A stretch of DNA of 64,000 nucleotides, taken from positions 64,001 to 128,000 of the forward strand of contig RPFO01000022.1 of NCBI GenBank assembly GCA_009746045.1. Direction: 5' to 3'. The notes under the pieces were generated by a model. The model was not told where the DNA came from and ran no database searches. It saw only the letters and a list, made by a program, of their open reading frames with translations. Of this stretch, positions 28,240 through 38,658 are shown piece by piece (within the stretch, counting starts at the first letter, position 1; every line of letters begins with the position of its first letter). Source of the DNA: Mesostigma viride. Its lineage: Eukaryota; Streptophyta; Mesostigmatophyceae; Mesostigmatales; Mesostigmataceae. Position numbers and translations under genes: made by a program.

Positions 28240-29754
28240 ATCGATGAGCATCAAAAGGAAGTTGACCAATTATATCTCAAGTACCCATCATGATCTTGCC
28301 CCTGAGTTCCACAAAACGGGGCTCAGGTCCTGCCTTGGTGAGCATGTGATGTCTGCCAACATCTCCTCAACCCCTGGGAGGCCACTGAGGTGGGACACTT
28401 GGATGGTGCCATCAGCGACCTTCTCCAGTTCTCCCGGATGTAATGAAACTTGACATCGATGTGCTTTGTCCTCCTGGGATGGACGGGGTCCCGGGTCAGG
28501 GCGACTGTAGCGGTGTTGTCGCAAATTGAAGCACTGGGCCCCAGATGATCGGCCCTGGAGCCGGGTCTCCCAGCTCCTTGGTGATATTGAGCCGGAGAGG
28601 GACCACCTAGTGGGTGCTGCTGCGAGACGCCGCACACTGCCATATTGTACTCTGCCTCACAGGTATGAGTCAGGGCGATGGTAGACTGCTTGCGACTGGT
28701 CCATTCCACCGCTGCATGCATCCCGGTACGTACATGACCACGTTCCCCGTGATCGACTTCCGGTTCACCGGGTCGTTGGCCCCGAGTCCGCGTAGGAGTA
28801 AGCCACCAGTCCCCCCTGTCCCTTGTAGGTCAGGCCCAGGTCCTTGGTGTTCACAAGGTACGTACTGGAGCACCCGGCCGGCGAGCAAGTGCCATGTCGC
28901 TCGTGTCTGGCTTCTGCATCTTCTGGGACGGCAGGTTGACCGCAAATGCCAGGTCAGGCCGGGTCCAGGACATGGCATACACGATCGCCCCCGTCATGCT
29001 TTGGTAGGTGCGGCGGGTGTCTTCCGCACTGAGCACCGGCCCCCCCTCCCCGCGGGGGGTGTCCGGAGTGATGGGCGTCCGCACCGCCCGAGGGGAGATA
29101 CCAAAGCGCTCGGCACTTAGGGCCTCGATGTAGGGGCCCGGCCTGGTGCAGGCGCACCGTGCACGCCGGCAGATCGAGGACCAAGGAGACCCCCAGGAAA
29201 AGTGAGGGAGTGTCAGACTCGGTGATCCGAAAACGGTTGGAAAGCCGGCCGCTGCGTCCACTGGGACAACTGGTCAGTCGATCCTGGGAGGGATGGGAGA
29301 CCAGCGGGTCGTCCCCGTGGACGAAAGTGAAGCCGCCCGCGTAGAGAAACAAGCACGTGACAGTAGTGCTCTGGACGGCACCGGTTTCGCGAACAAGGTA
29401 GGCATGCAAGGTGTGGTGCCAGTTGCGTGGCGCCATATACAGGCTGCGCCGCAGGAGCCAGAGGTAGGTATCACCAGAAGCGTCTCGCTCCTCGAACCCC
29501 TCGAGAGGATAGACATACACTTCCGGCTCCTCCAGAAACGCTGTGCCGGACGTCGAGTTGCCGGACAGGGTGCCCAAGAGTGCCGGCGTGTGCCAAGCCA
29601 AGGCGCACAGTGCTAGCACGGACCGACAGTCGGAGCAAAGGTCTCGCTAAAGTCCACGCCTTCACGTTGGGCAAACCCTTTGCACACAAAGCGAGCCTTG
29701 CAGCCGGGCCATCCGCCTTCCACTTGGTGGGCATGCAGGACCTCCTCAGTGGCG
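28240..29754 (-). pseudogene. Ty1/copia pol: reverse transcriptase and RNase H, decayed
   Basis: The minus strand reads through the copia RVT_2 and RNase H domains in several frames. Visible landmarks, in order, are VCKGFAQREGVDFSETFAP (about 29690-29630), an SLY...PRNW motif, LFLGVSLVLD, YQSMTGAIVYAMSWTRPDLA (about 29000), a D/NDPVNRKSITG motif, SRKQSTIALTHTCEAEYNMA and KHIDVKFHYIREN (about 28400). These are the standard copia signposts. The place of the catalytic YVDD reads YAGG (about 29330). At least three frame changes and stops separate the pieces. The element is dead. Its 5' continuation lies beyond an inserted hAT element, at 32025-32269. Confidence 0.85.
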
Positions 29755-29762
29755 CCGCGCAG
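29755..29762. other. Target-site duplication, left, hAT element 1
   Basis: CCGCGCAG, repeated exactly at 32017-32024. An 8-base duplication is the hAT hallmark. Confidence 0.85.
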
Positions 29763-32016
29763 CAGAGTTCCATTATACGGCGTATTATACGGTATTATAC
29801 GGTATAATACGCGTTATACAAGGTCGAGCGGATAATTTTTTGCCCTTATATACTACTTTTAGGTCGGCCCAATTGTTCCGCAAACTCTTCCGGCAAACGT
29901 TGTCCGTACACGAGTAGCGCAAAAATCCGAACGCACAATTTGTTTCCACAAAATCTTTCAGCAGATCGCGTCCGTAGGCTTTCTAGCGGCCTTACACCGC
30001 GTAGCGTCCGGCACCCAAACTCTTCTAAGACGGGAACTCAAACAAATACCCCGTGACGACAGTAGTAGTCAGTAAAACAGACTAAAACGGCCGTTACCTG
30101 CGCGTAACGGTCCAGAACTCCGAGTTTCTAAGCTCCGTAGCTATCGACGACGATGCGTGCCAAGTTCAGCTTGAAATTGGCCTAGGCGTTTGGGCCGGAC
30201 GAGGGAAATTGGCGAGGAAAACGGCGAGGAGAGGACCGATTCAAGTGGTATTTGGCGGTTGCTGGCAAAAAGTGAGGAATCTGACGGACGGACCTGACGT
30301 GCTGACATACCAGGTTTAGTTGCGGTTCGGTTCAGCCACCGGCTTCCCAAAATAGGCCAGCAACCCGTCCGGCACCATGAGTTTGCATGGAATCGTGGCG
30401 TAATCCATGGAATCACAGGCTGTGGCCGGCCGTACAGGTTCGGCTGTCTTGCTAGTGGGCGGGCTGTGTAAGCGGGAGTGTACGGCTGTGCTGGTACTCG
30501 CCGTTGAGGCACAAAAAGCCGTTGAGGCACAGAATCTGCCAAGTAGCGGGGGTTCGGGGGCGGAGCCCCCGATCTTGTATCCGTTTTATACGATTTGCGT
30601 ATTTTTACGTATAATACCTACGGCGAATAATTCGTATAAGCGCGCGTATAATGGGGTTTTCGCGCTCATCCGAGGTCCGGCAGCCAAATTTTTCGGGCGG
30701 GAACTAAGGCCGGGAATGCAAGGGAACTTAGAAACACTACGGAAACCATCCACTGGTTGACATTTGGCGACCGTGAAACACAAGGATCTTACAAGCAAGC
30801 TACACTGTAGCATGGCAAGTTGGCAACCCAAGTTGGCAACCCTCCATGCTGTTTAGGTCTCTGCCCTTGCCTCTCGGGCAGCCATGCACCGAATATTAAT
30901 GTAAGTCATACAGAAAACTGACTGGTATGAGAGCATGGCCGCTTTACATTTTCAATCTGTAGGCATGATCCTCAGGTCTTGAAAAGCTTATATCCTTGGC
31001 CAGGCAACGTTTGGATGTGCGCAGATATGTCTCGACCTTCTGCTCGATGCGGCAACCTCGTTTCAGCAACCAGGTGGCGACCGTGCATGTGCTAACTGTT
31101 GATAGGCGGGAAATGCTCCTACATTTGAACGCGGATAGATGTTTCACGTTATTCCTTACATGATTTATAAGCGACGACGGCCAGGAAAGGCTCGCAGCTA
31201 CGTCCATCAGGTGGGCATGCTGGCTCCGTCAAGAAAGGTAATATGCGGTTTTGATCTGGTACGTGCTATCCTGTTCACGTGTTCATTGTACTGTATCAAG
31301 TTGTTGGGTGGATTGTAAAATAATCGTAGACCTGTAATGGAGGTTTTCTGCTTGTCTTTTGGTTGCTTTACTGCCTCTACGCATTATTGGCTCGTGATGG
31401 TTGGGGAATACCACTACGACATGCAGATTTTGGACCAGATTTGTCTGCTATTAGCTTATGCTTCATCGAAAGCAGTGACGTAGTGCTTGGCATTGTTTAT
31501 AAATATGATAAGCTTGATAACGCGATGTTTTTTCTTGCTAAAAACATCTCGAAACAAGTGGTTTTCTGGCCAGATCTAGCCACTATTTCTTGTTTTGCTC
31601 GCCAAAGTCAGCCTTCTTCTTGTGTGCTCCTCATGCATACAAGAAACATGGAGATGCCCAGGACCTGCTTGCATGGAAGCATAGCCATCTTACTTCTTTT
31701 GCTTTTTTCATCTTTCCATTTCATTTGGCGTTGTTTTTTAGGCTATAATGCATAGGTAATCTAGCTCCTCATGAACCCCGGTTTACACGTCCAGTGTTCC
31801 CAAGCACTGCTGAGCAGTGGCAACCCATGTATCATGTGTAATTTAGTGTCAGAAACATGTGGACTGCTTGAAATGATATCAAAATGCATGAAACAACCCC
31901 AAAAACGATTAAATCCAGTATTTGCGTATAATTTCCGGATAATACCGTATTATACCGTATTATCCATTATACGGACCCCGCGCGTATAACCGCGTATTGC
32001 GTATAATGGAACTCTG
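29763..32016. mobile_element. hAT-type element 1, non-autonomous, 2254 bases
   Basis: Both ends read CAGAGTTCCATTATACG inward, a 17-base perfect terminal inverted repeat that fits the hAT end rule (C/T)AGNG. It is flanked by the 8-base duplication CCGCGCAG. Repeats like GTATTATACGG lie just inside both ends (29770-29815 and 31925-32010), with another cluster at 30580-30660. It sits inside the copia pol region: the flanks at 29754 and 32025 are adjacent parts of one minus-strand coding region. I see no transposase; a plus frame at 31363-31755 is unrecognised and may be chance. It was probably mobilised by a transposase supplied from elsewhere. Confidence 0.88.
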
Positions 32017-32024
32017 CCGCGCAG
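32017..32024. other. Target-site duplication, right, hAT element 1
   Basis: CCGCGCAG, identical to 29755-29762. Confidence 0.85.
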
Positions 32025-32269
32025 GAGGTCGCGAATTGATGAGCACAGGTTGGTAGAGTCACCTGACATCTGCTCCTGCAAGCTAGCTGGCCAGCTCACT
32101 CTGCATGTATTGCTTGGCGCCACTCGTCCGCGCGTAGTAGAGCTGCGGCGGGAGAGGAGGGAACGCCCTCTGCCTGACTGCACATGAAACGCAGCGGCGT
32201 CGAACATGGCGCGAGCCGCCTTGTACGTCGCAGAAAACCTTGCAGCCTTCTTGCATGGGTTCAATCCCC
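32025..32269 (-). pseudogene. Copia pol, segment between the two hAT insertions
   Basis: Minus-strand continuation of the copia coding region upstream of the reverse transcriptase. With one copy of CCGCGCAG retained, it joins the 29754 end and leads into a PTKW motif, the usual start of RVT_2. It is too degenerate to assign domains on its own. Confidence 0.5.
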
Positions 32270-32277
32270 ACTCCGGC
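32270..32277. other. Target-site duplication, left, hAT element 2
   Basis: ACTCCGGC, repeated exactly at 33589-33596. On this side four extra bases (catg) separate it from the inverted repeat. Confidence 0.65.
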
Positions 32278-33588
32278 CATGCAGTGAATAATCATACGCA
32301 ATACGCTATCGTACGCGGCCCAGGTGTATGTATGATGTATAATACGCTTCATACGGTGTATTATACGCTAATCGTACGCTAACCCCTTAAAAGTCTGTTT
32401 TTGCATGGTTTTGATGATCATTCATCAATCTGGCCAACCCAACATGTTCTCCAGCATCACAAGTTTGGCTTTATATGCCACATTATCACATGGCCTTGCC
32501 AATGTCGTCACTACCTAGAACAACAAGCGCTGTCCCTAATGAATAGTTACTCAATAAAAGCACAACAAAACGTCAAGTTTATATTCAATCAGCTAGGGGT
32601 ACTGAATAAGACATTTTGACAGAAATAAGACACATTGCTGCTCTTTGCTGAGCCCATAAGCTGCGGGCAAATTACCGTCGGCGGTCTGGCCCTTTGATCC
32701 GGATGGCCCAGCAGTAGTGCGCCCAGAGCCGGCCATGCCGGAGGAGCTGGCATGTCAGAGCGGACTGCCACTTGGAGGCGTCGGTTTCTACAAGGTCAGG
32801 AAGCTTGCCTTTGGCTGCCGCCCGCGCATCATCCTGCTTCCCGGCGTCACTACCCGCCTTTCTCTTCCTGGCCTTGTCATCCTTCTCCGCCTGCTCCCTC
32901 AATTACAGCTTGAGACGCAATGCCTTGGGCGGCTTCGAGCATGGGCACGCTTTCGCATCCTTGGCATACGTGCCGCCCATGATATGGCACCTTCCTCGGG
33001 TAGAAGAACCCTTGAACTGTGCGCTTGCATTCTGAGCACGTCATTTGGTAGTTATTTGTCTGCTGCCCATCCTTAAAGACACGCTCTTTGCTAACATATG
33101 TCCAAACATCCTCAGAATCAGCCTCTAACTCGTCGGCCCCATCATCATCATGGTCCATCTCCTCACCCTCCGTAGCCATGGCGCCTGTTGATATGCTACG
33201 ATAGGTGACCACCGCGATCTTGCTGGCATGCAGACCAATTATCTTGGCACATTTTGTCTTCTTTAAACGGTGCCTTCCTGTCCTGCCAATACACGCAGCC
33301 ATATGCATTGATCTTGGCCAAGCGGCACCTTGCTGCCCACTTGTCAGTTCTACTATACTCGGCGCGCCGCAGCCTAGTCTAGAAACTTCCGCTTCACCCG
33401 AGCTGTAAACTGATGCCGGAGCCAAAAATACGCAAAAAATACGCAAAAAAATACGCGATACGCAAGAATTAAATATACCCTAAAAATACGCGGCGCGTAC
33501 GAAAGTACCTCGTTTTCGTACTCGCTGCTCGCGCATCGCGTATAATACGCGCGATACGGCGTATAATACGGCGTATGATTATTCACTG
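32278..33588. mobile_element. hAT-type element 2, about 1.3 kb
   Basis: Ends read CAGTGAATAATCATACGC inward (from 32282 and 33588), an 18-base perfect inverted repeat starting CAGTG. Flanks carry ACTCCGGC on both sides. TATACG-type repeats lie inside both ends (32295-32380 and 33420-33580). It carries a broken BED zinc-finger gene on the minus strand and no rest of a transposase, so it is an internal-deletion derivative. Removing it and one duplication leaves a continuous minus frame (reading DPESPEWGLNP) across the site, which supports insertion into the copia coding region. Confidence 0.82.
32672..33179 (-). pseudogene. BED-type zinc-finger N-terminus of hAT transposase, broken
   Basis: From the ATG at 33179 the frame gives an acidic start (MATEGEEMDHDDD) followed by VWTYVSKERVF, TNNYQMTCSECK and the first half of a BED-like finger. 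It matches the 47850-48077 exon in order and spacing (VWTYITKHRIV, TNNYDMTCSRC). A one-base shift near 32990 moves the reading to another frame, where a His follows about 15 residues after the Cys pair, then a stop near 32905. A further basic stretch (DDKARKRKAG) follows to 32672. BED fingers in hAT proteins bind the transposon ends. This copy cannot make a full protein as it stands. Confidence 0.6.
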
Positions 33589-33596
33589 ACTCCGGC
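33589..33596. other. Target-site duplication, right, hAT element 2
   Basis: ACTCCGGC, abutting the right inverted repeat and identical to 32270-32277. Confidence 0.65.
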
Positions 33597-34115
33597 GACT
33601 CAGGGTCGTCGGCCCAGTCCAGCGCCGGCCGTGGCGCAGAAGCTAGACACTGGGCCGAACCCAGGGGGAAAATCCTCAACAGAAGGCTCTGGCTGGAACT
33701 TGTTCGAACCCAGGAGGGTAGTAATCCCCATCAGGAGGCTCCTGAGGGAACCCATGCAGGAGGGAATGCGCCGCCAGCAGCCGGCGTTGCCTAGGGGCCA
33801 GGGCGGGGCGCGGCTGCCCAAGCGGCGCCGAGAGGGGCCGGTAACAGCTCTGTCGGCCGTGCTCTGCGTGTCGTCAGACGAGGCCCCGGCGGCAGGGGAC
33901 CGGAGTGCATGTGCCCATGACACGTGGCGGCGAACCCCCACGGATGCCGGGCGGGAGGGCCGCAGGAGGCTCACAGAAGTAAGTAAGTAAGTAAGTACTT
34001 GCGTGTCATGCGCAAAGGCATGCATGCCACGGAGTACTAGCATGCTCAACTCATTAATTAGAAAAATAATTACACAAAAGTTTAAACAAATTATATCATC
34101 TGCATCATCCCCCAA
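33597..34115 (-). pseudogene. Likely upstream copia coding remnant
   Basis: A minus frame is open from about 34115 to 33600 and runs into the copia reading frame if hAT element 2 is removed. It is rich in Pro, Ser, Arg and Gly and has no recognisable integrase or gag motif, so it could be the linker between integrase and reverse transcriptase. A (GTAA)n run at 33979-34000 interrupts it. Confidence 0.35.
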
Positions 34116-34125
34116 CCGTTAAGCA

Positions 34126-34317
34126 CTAGATGGGGATGTAATCCTCATCCGAGCTGTCCTCTACTGTAATGGCAGACGAGGCGGTAGTGTAGCGGCTATC
34201 CGGCTCAGGACCAATAACCTCCACCTGCGGACTTCTACCCTGGCTAGCAACGGGCCGCGGGGCCCGTGGGGAGAAAACAGGAGCATACCCCTTGGGAAGT
34301 CTCACATTGATAGGAGT
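34126..34317 (-). CDS. Unassigned short open frame with acidic C-terminus
   Basis: Frame open from an upstream stop at 34318 to a TAG at 34126-34128, about 63 codons with no clear ATG. It ends in a SSDEDYIPI-like acidic tail. I do not recognise it. It could be the last exon of a retroelement protein or chance. Between it and the LINE tail at 34557 I see nothing else. Confidence 0.2.
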   Translation of the reverse strand, partial: TPINVRLPKGYAPVFSPRAPRPVASQGRSPQVEVIGPEPDSRYTTASSAITVEDSSDEDYIPI

Positions 34318-34556
34318 TCAACCCCCGCACTCGTCACGAGGGGTGTCACTGGTCGCGGGGGGGCCGATCGATGGCGTCGCAGGGCCGAGTGACGGGCTGG
34401 GGCGCTGGGCGCTAGCAGCCGCGACACAGTGTGGTGGGAGGCCGTTGTCGCCTCACCAGCCGAAGCCAGGCCAGGGCGCACGAGAGCCTGGGGAGGCTGG
34501 ATGGCGGCCGCAGCGGACGTACGGCGGAAGGGCAAAGTCGTGGACAGGGGTACCGG

Positions 34557-34706
34557 TGCCCTTGGTGCACCTAGAGCAAGTGTCGTTTACATCCCCACCC
34601 TTGCATGCAGGAAGTAGCCCGGAAATCGGAATGCCATACTGCCCCCTCTCCGGGGTATCAAAGCTACATATACTCCCAATGGAGTTAATTATAATTATAA
34701 TTAACT
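34557..34706 (+). mobile_element. LINE 3' tail (ORF1-bearing family)
   Basis: Shares gtgcacctagagcaag, a tacatccccacccttgca block and a final catatactcccaatggagtt with the tails at 57128-57275 and 58675-58810, and ends in a simple TTATAA repeat. This is the 3' end of the family whose longer copy is at 55261-57275. The copy is heavily 5'-truncated. Confidence 0.7.
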
Positions 34707-34708
34707 AG

Positions 34709-34897
34709 GCACGTGACTGCGTCACGTGGGTGCCAATACAGAGTAAAGGAACCTTCAACCCTATATACACAGCGAGAAGGAGGGAGGGCGCCCTAGCTTC
34801 TCTCTCTGCCGCAAGTGGGCAGGCCACAGAGCGCTCTCTCCACGGCATGGTGCATCATACCGGGGCGCATGCAACTGTCACTGTGGGTGCAATACGA
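34709..34897 (+). promoter_or_regulatory. Promoter-like cassette, copy 1
   Basis: Compact arrangement in promoter order: a dyad of G-boxes CACGTGAC-TGC-GTCACGTG (34710-34728), CCAAT (34733-34737), TATATA (34762-34767) and a pyrimidine run CTTCTCTCTCTGCC (34797-34810) about 30 bases after the TATA box. An ATG follows at 34847 with a short frame only. The block recurs twice in inverse orientation near 60.2-60.5 kb, so it travels as a repeat. Promoter function is inferred from motif order. Confidence 0.5.
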
Positions 34898-34929
34898 CCA
34901 GTTCAATACCATATATGGTATTGAACTGG
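34898..34929. repeat. 32-base perfect palindrome
   Basis: CCAGTTCAATACCATA followed directly by its exact reverse complement, with no loop. It forms the end of the promoter-like cassette next to AT-rich sequence and the LINE insertion. Confidence 0.9.
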
Positions 34930-34945
34930 CTATATATATGTTAAA

Positions 34946-34960
34946 ATATATATGTTAAAA
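34946..34960. other. Target-site duplication of LINE copy 1
   Basis: A (T)ATATATGTTAAAA string directly before the LINE start is found again after its tail, near 36503-36518. It also occurs once more immediately upstream, so the exact length is uncertain. Confidence 0.55.
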
Positions 34961-36502
34961 CTGAGGTACTGCCCTTGATTGCGCGCCTTCATGATTCGCA
35001 GACCAAGGGTCTGCTTCTGTGGTTTTGCGCTCACCCTCGCGTCGTTCACTGGCTCCGGGGCGCTCTTCCGGCTCAGGTCCGGCTGGCCGCCGAGGGCCAC
35101 GACGAACGCATCCAGTCGGCCTTGGCGCAGCTGGTCCCGGGCCCCGACCTCCCGCCACATGCTATTCGCATTGCCTCCCTGCCTGCACGGATGGGTGGCT
35201 GCGGTCTGACTCGTGCCGCCCGGCTGGCCCCAGCAGCCTTTTTGGGCTCCGTCGCTCAGTCGTGGGCGGAAAGCTGCCGGCTCCTGCCCCTTTTGGCAAC
35301 GGCAGCGCCTGACCTCCTGGACCCCAGCAGCCCTTTGCCCTTCGTCACCGCCATCCAGGAGGCCTATGCTGAGATCCAGCAGGCCTGTTCTCCCGTCCGT
35401 GCCGCTCAGGCGGTACAGCGCCACCTCCCTCGCGGCACTCCCTCGGTCGCCTCCGTTCAATCTCCCGCCGCATTCCCTGCTCGCGTCATCGATAAACAGT
35501 GTGATAAACTGGTGACCAGAAAACCTACGCGGGTATTCTGCACACGGCTGATTGGATTGCTCTTTTCGCGGACCTCAACGCCCAGGGACGTGCGTGGCTG
35601 TTCTCGCTTTCCTTGCGGAGTGTGGGCTCGGCGTACCTTCGTGCTCTTCCCATGGCCCCCCATTCGCCTTGGCTCCCAGCCACTACTCGGTGGCGCTCCG
35701 GCACCAGCTATTTGCCCCGCAGCCTCTTGTTCCGGCCGGGCGGCCTTGTGGTAGCTGTGGGCAGCCGCTGGATCCCACGGGGACTCACTACCTTGCCTGC
35801 ATGGGGGGCCAACAGAATCAGAATTGGTATTTGTATTTGCACACTGTCCTCCTGACGGTGGTGCTCGCCATGATTCGGTCGGTTTTCCCCCACGCGAACA
35901 TCCGGTCCGAGGATGCGGATGGCGCTGCCTTCTATTCCCCCAACCACCGGCCTGACATCGTGGTGCTGGACTTTGAGGGGGGTGGCCGGCATCTGCTTAT
36001 TGACGTTTCGGTGGCGCGGCCCTTGGCTCTTAGCCACGTGGCTGGGGCCTCCCTCACGGCAGGTTACACGGCGGACCGGGCGGAGCGGGCCAAGCTCCTG
36101 GCCTACGGCGACGTCGGGCACCATCGTGTGGTGCCCTTTGTCCTGGAGGAGTTTGGGGCCATGGGGCCCCTGACCTCCGCCTTCTTCAAGGAGTGTTGCC
36201 GGCTCCGGGAGGACCGGCTGGACCTGGAGGGCCAGCGGGCCCCATGGTCGGCGCGGACCTGGACGTCATATTGGCGTCAGCGCTTGTCGGTGGCGCTGAC
36301 TCGGGCCATGGCGGACATCATGCTCCGCCGTACGCGGGCTGATTTTGCGGTGCAGCAGGGCTATTAGGTTCCTCCCGTTAGGCGTTTCCATTGGTCTTAT
36401 CGTAGTATAGAGCTTTGACATGGCTCTGTATATAGGTTTATAGCTGGGCGTTTGCTTTGGTTTGAGTGATTTCACTCTGCTGTAAGTAATTATATTTTTA
36501 AT
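34961..36502 (+). mobile_element. PHD/RING-LINE copy 1, 5'-truncated
   Basis: Begins abruptly within the region after the reverse transcriptase domain (ctgaggtactgccc...) and runs through the CCHC finger and endonuclease to the stop at 36365, then a 135-base 3' end finishing gtaagtaattatattttta. It is nearly identical to the minus-strand copy at 36506-38040. A 17-base insertion near 35495 (gtgtgataaactggtga) and a one-C shorter run near 35660 break its frame. Truncation at the 5' end plus a flanking duplication is the signature of target-primed reverse transcription. Confidence 0.85.
34975..36367 (+). pseudogene. LINE C-terminal region: CCHC finger and REL endonuclease
   Basis: Translation matches the last 460 or so residues of the minus-strand copy: a linker, the CGSCGQPLDPTGTHYLAC finger, an RPDIVVLD motif and a LLIDVSVARP motif, ending AVQQGY and TAG. 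The frame is broken by the 17-base insertion and by a shortened C run, so only the part from about 35655 onward is in the correct frame to the stop. No reverse transcriptase core is present. It is a dead fragment. Confidence 0.85.
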
Positions 36503-36645
36503 ATATATATGTTAAAAATATAATTACTTACAACAGAGTGAAATCACTCAAACCAAAGCAAACGCCCAGCTATAAACCTATATACAGAGCCATGTCAAAG
36601 CTCTATACTACGATAAGACCAATGGAAACGCCTAACGGGAGGAAC

Positions 36646-38658
36646 CTAATAGCCCTGCTGCACCGCAAAATCAGCCCGCGTACGGCGGAGCATGATGTCA
36701 GCCATGGCCCGAGTCAGCGCCACCGACAAGCGCTGACGCCAATATGACGTCCAGGTCCGCGCCGACCATGGGGCCCGCTGGCCCTCCAGGTCCAGCCGGT
36801 CCTCCCGGAGCCGGCAACACTCCTTGAAGAAGGCGGAGGTCAGGGGCCCCATGGCCCCAAACTCCTCCAGGACAAAGGGCACCACACGATGGTGCCCGAC
36901 GTCGCCGTAGGCCAGGAGCTTGGCCCGCTCCGCCCGGTCCGCCGTGTAACCTGCCGTGAGGGAGGCCCCAGCCACGTGGCTAAGAGCCAAGGGCCGCGCC
37001 ACCGAAACGTCAATAAGCAGATGCCGGCCACCCCCCTCAAAGTCCAGCACCACGATGTCAGGCCGGTGGTTGGGGGAATAGAAGGCAGCGCCATCCGCAT
37101 CCTCGGACCGGATGTTCGCGTGGGGGAAAACCGACCGAATCATGGCGAGCACCACCGTCAGGAGGACAGTGTGCAAATACAAATACCAATTCTGATTCTG
37201 TTGGCCCCCCATGCAGGCAAGGTAGTGAGTCCCCGTGGGATCCAGCGGCTGCCCACAGCTACCACAAGGCCGCCCGGCCGGAACAAGAGGCTGCGGGGCA
37301 AATAGCTGGTGCCGGAGCGCCACCGAGTAGTGGCTGGGAGCCAAGGCGAATGGGGGGGCCATGGGAAGAGCACGAAGGTACGCCGAGCCCACACTCCGCA
37401 AGGAAAGCGAGAACAGCCACGCACGTCCCTGGGCGTTGAGGTCCGCGAAAAGAGCAATCCAATCAGCCGAGTGCAGAATACCCGCGTAGGTTTTCTGGTG
37501 TTTATCGATGACGCGAGCAGGGAATGCGGCGGGAGATTGAACGGAGGCGACCGAGGGAGTGCCGCGAGGGAGGTGGCGCTGTACCGCCTGAGCGGCACGG
37601 ACGGGAGAACAGGCCTGCTGGATCTCAGCATAGGCCTCCTGGATGGCGGTGACGAAGGGCAAAGGGCTGCTGGGGTCCAGGAGGTCAGGCGCTGCCGTAG
37701 CCAAAAGGGGCAGGAGCCGGCAGCTTTCCGCCCACGACTGAGCGACGGAGCCCAAAAATGCTGCTGGGGCCAGCCGGGCGGCACGAGTCAGACCGCAGCC
37801 ACCCATCCGTGCAGGCAGGGAGGCAATGCGAATAGCATGTGGCGGGAGGTCGGGGCCCGGGACCAGCTGCGCCAAGGCCGACTGGATGCGTTCGTCGTGG
37901 CCCTCGGCGGCCAGCCGGACCTGAGCCGGAAGAGCGCCCCGGAGCCAGTGAACGACGCGAGGGTGAGCGCAAAACCACAGAAGCAGACCCTTGGTCTGCG
38001 AATCATGAAGGCGCGCAATCAAGGGCAGTACCTCAGTGCGTGCCTCGAGGGCGGCCCGCAGAGCATCGATGACAAACGCGGGGTCGCCAACCGGAACGCC
38101 GAGGACATCCAACCCATGGAGGCGCTCGTCCCGGCCCAAGAGCTGGGGCGGAAAGCCGGAGCAATCACCTTGGGGCGAGTACACCGCGCACTTGGCCAGG
38201 GTCAACTGGAGGTTGATGTCGGCCACCGCGGTCTGCAGTGCCAGCAGAGCCGCGGTGGTGTCCGGCACAGGGCCCAGAAGGTAGATATCATCCAAGTAGG
38301 CCTGAATAGCGACCGCCGGGTGGGCAGCATGGACCGCTTGGAGGCAACCCTGGAGGGGGGCGGGAAAGTACAGGGGTCCCAGGGGGTCCCCTTGCTGGGT
38401 GCCCGACCGCGACAGCAGGCCGCCGCGAGTGCCGTCCTCCATGATGTGAACCAGTTGGCCGGGCTGGCCGTAGCACACGGCTGTCCAAGCGTACAAGTCC
38501 TCGAAGGACTCCATGACGGCCGCAAACATGCTGGCGCGGGACAGACTGTTGAACGCGTTGTGGCAGTCGACCTTGACGACAGCGTGGGTGGGGTGGGCCT
38601 CGAGGTAGGCCTGCACCGAATGGATGAGGATATCCGCCCCGCCTGGAGTCGTCACCCC
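36646..38658 (-). pseudogene. LINE reverse transcriptase (catalytic half), CCHC finger, REL endonuclease
   Basis: Open frame of about 670 residues that begins at the hAT junction, not at a real start; it continues the protein coded at 40377-41426. It shows RT motif A (KVDCHNAFNSLSR, residues about 28-40), GTQQGDPLGPLYF (about 85-97) and the catalytic YLDD (about 120-123). A CX2C-H-C finger is at about 464-481. An RPD motif (about 531-533) and an LLIDVSV motif (about 546-552) fit the restriction-like endonuclease of older LINE clades such as R2, CRE and NeSL. It ends in TAG at 36646. Catalytic residues look intact; the gene is disabled by the hAT insertion and upstream frameshifts. Confidence 0.88.

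Noticed and set aside
31363-31755. 130-residue plus frame inside hAT element 1
   Set aside because: It has no similarity to any transposase I know and a hydrophobic low-complexity end. It is kept only as a remark in the element entry.
32205-32280. tRNA gene suggested by gggttcaatcccc, which resembles a B box
   Set aside because: No matching acceptor stem, D arm or anticodon arm can be drawn, and the segment lies within copia coding remains.
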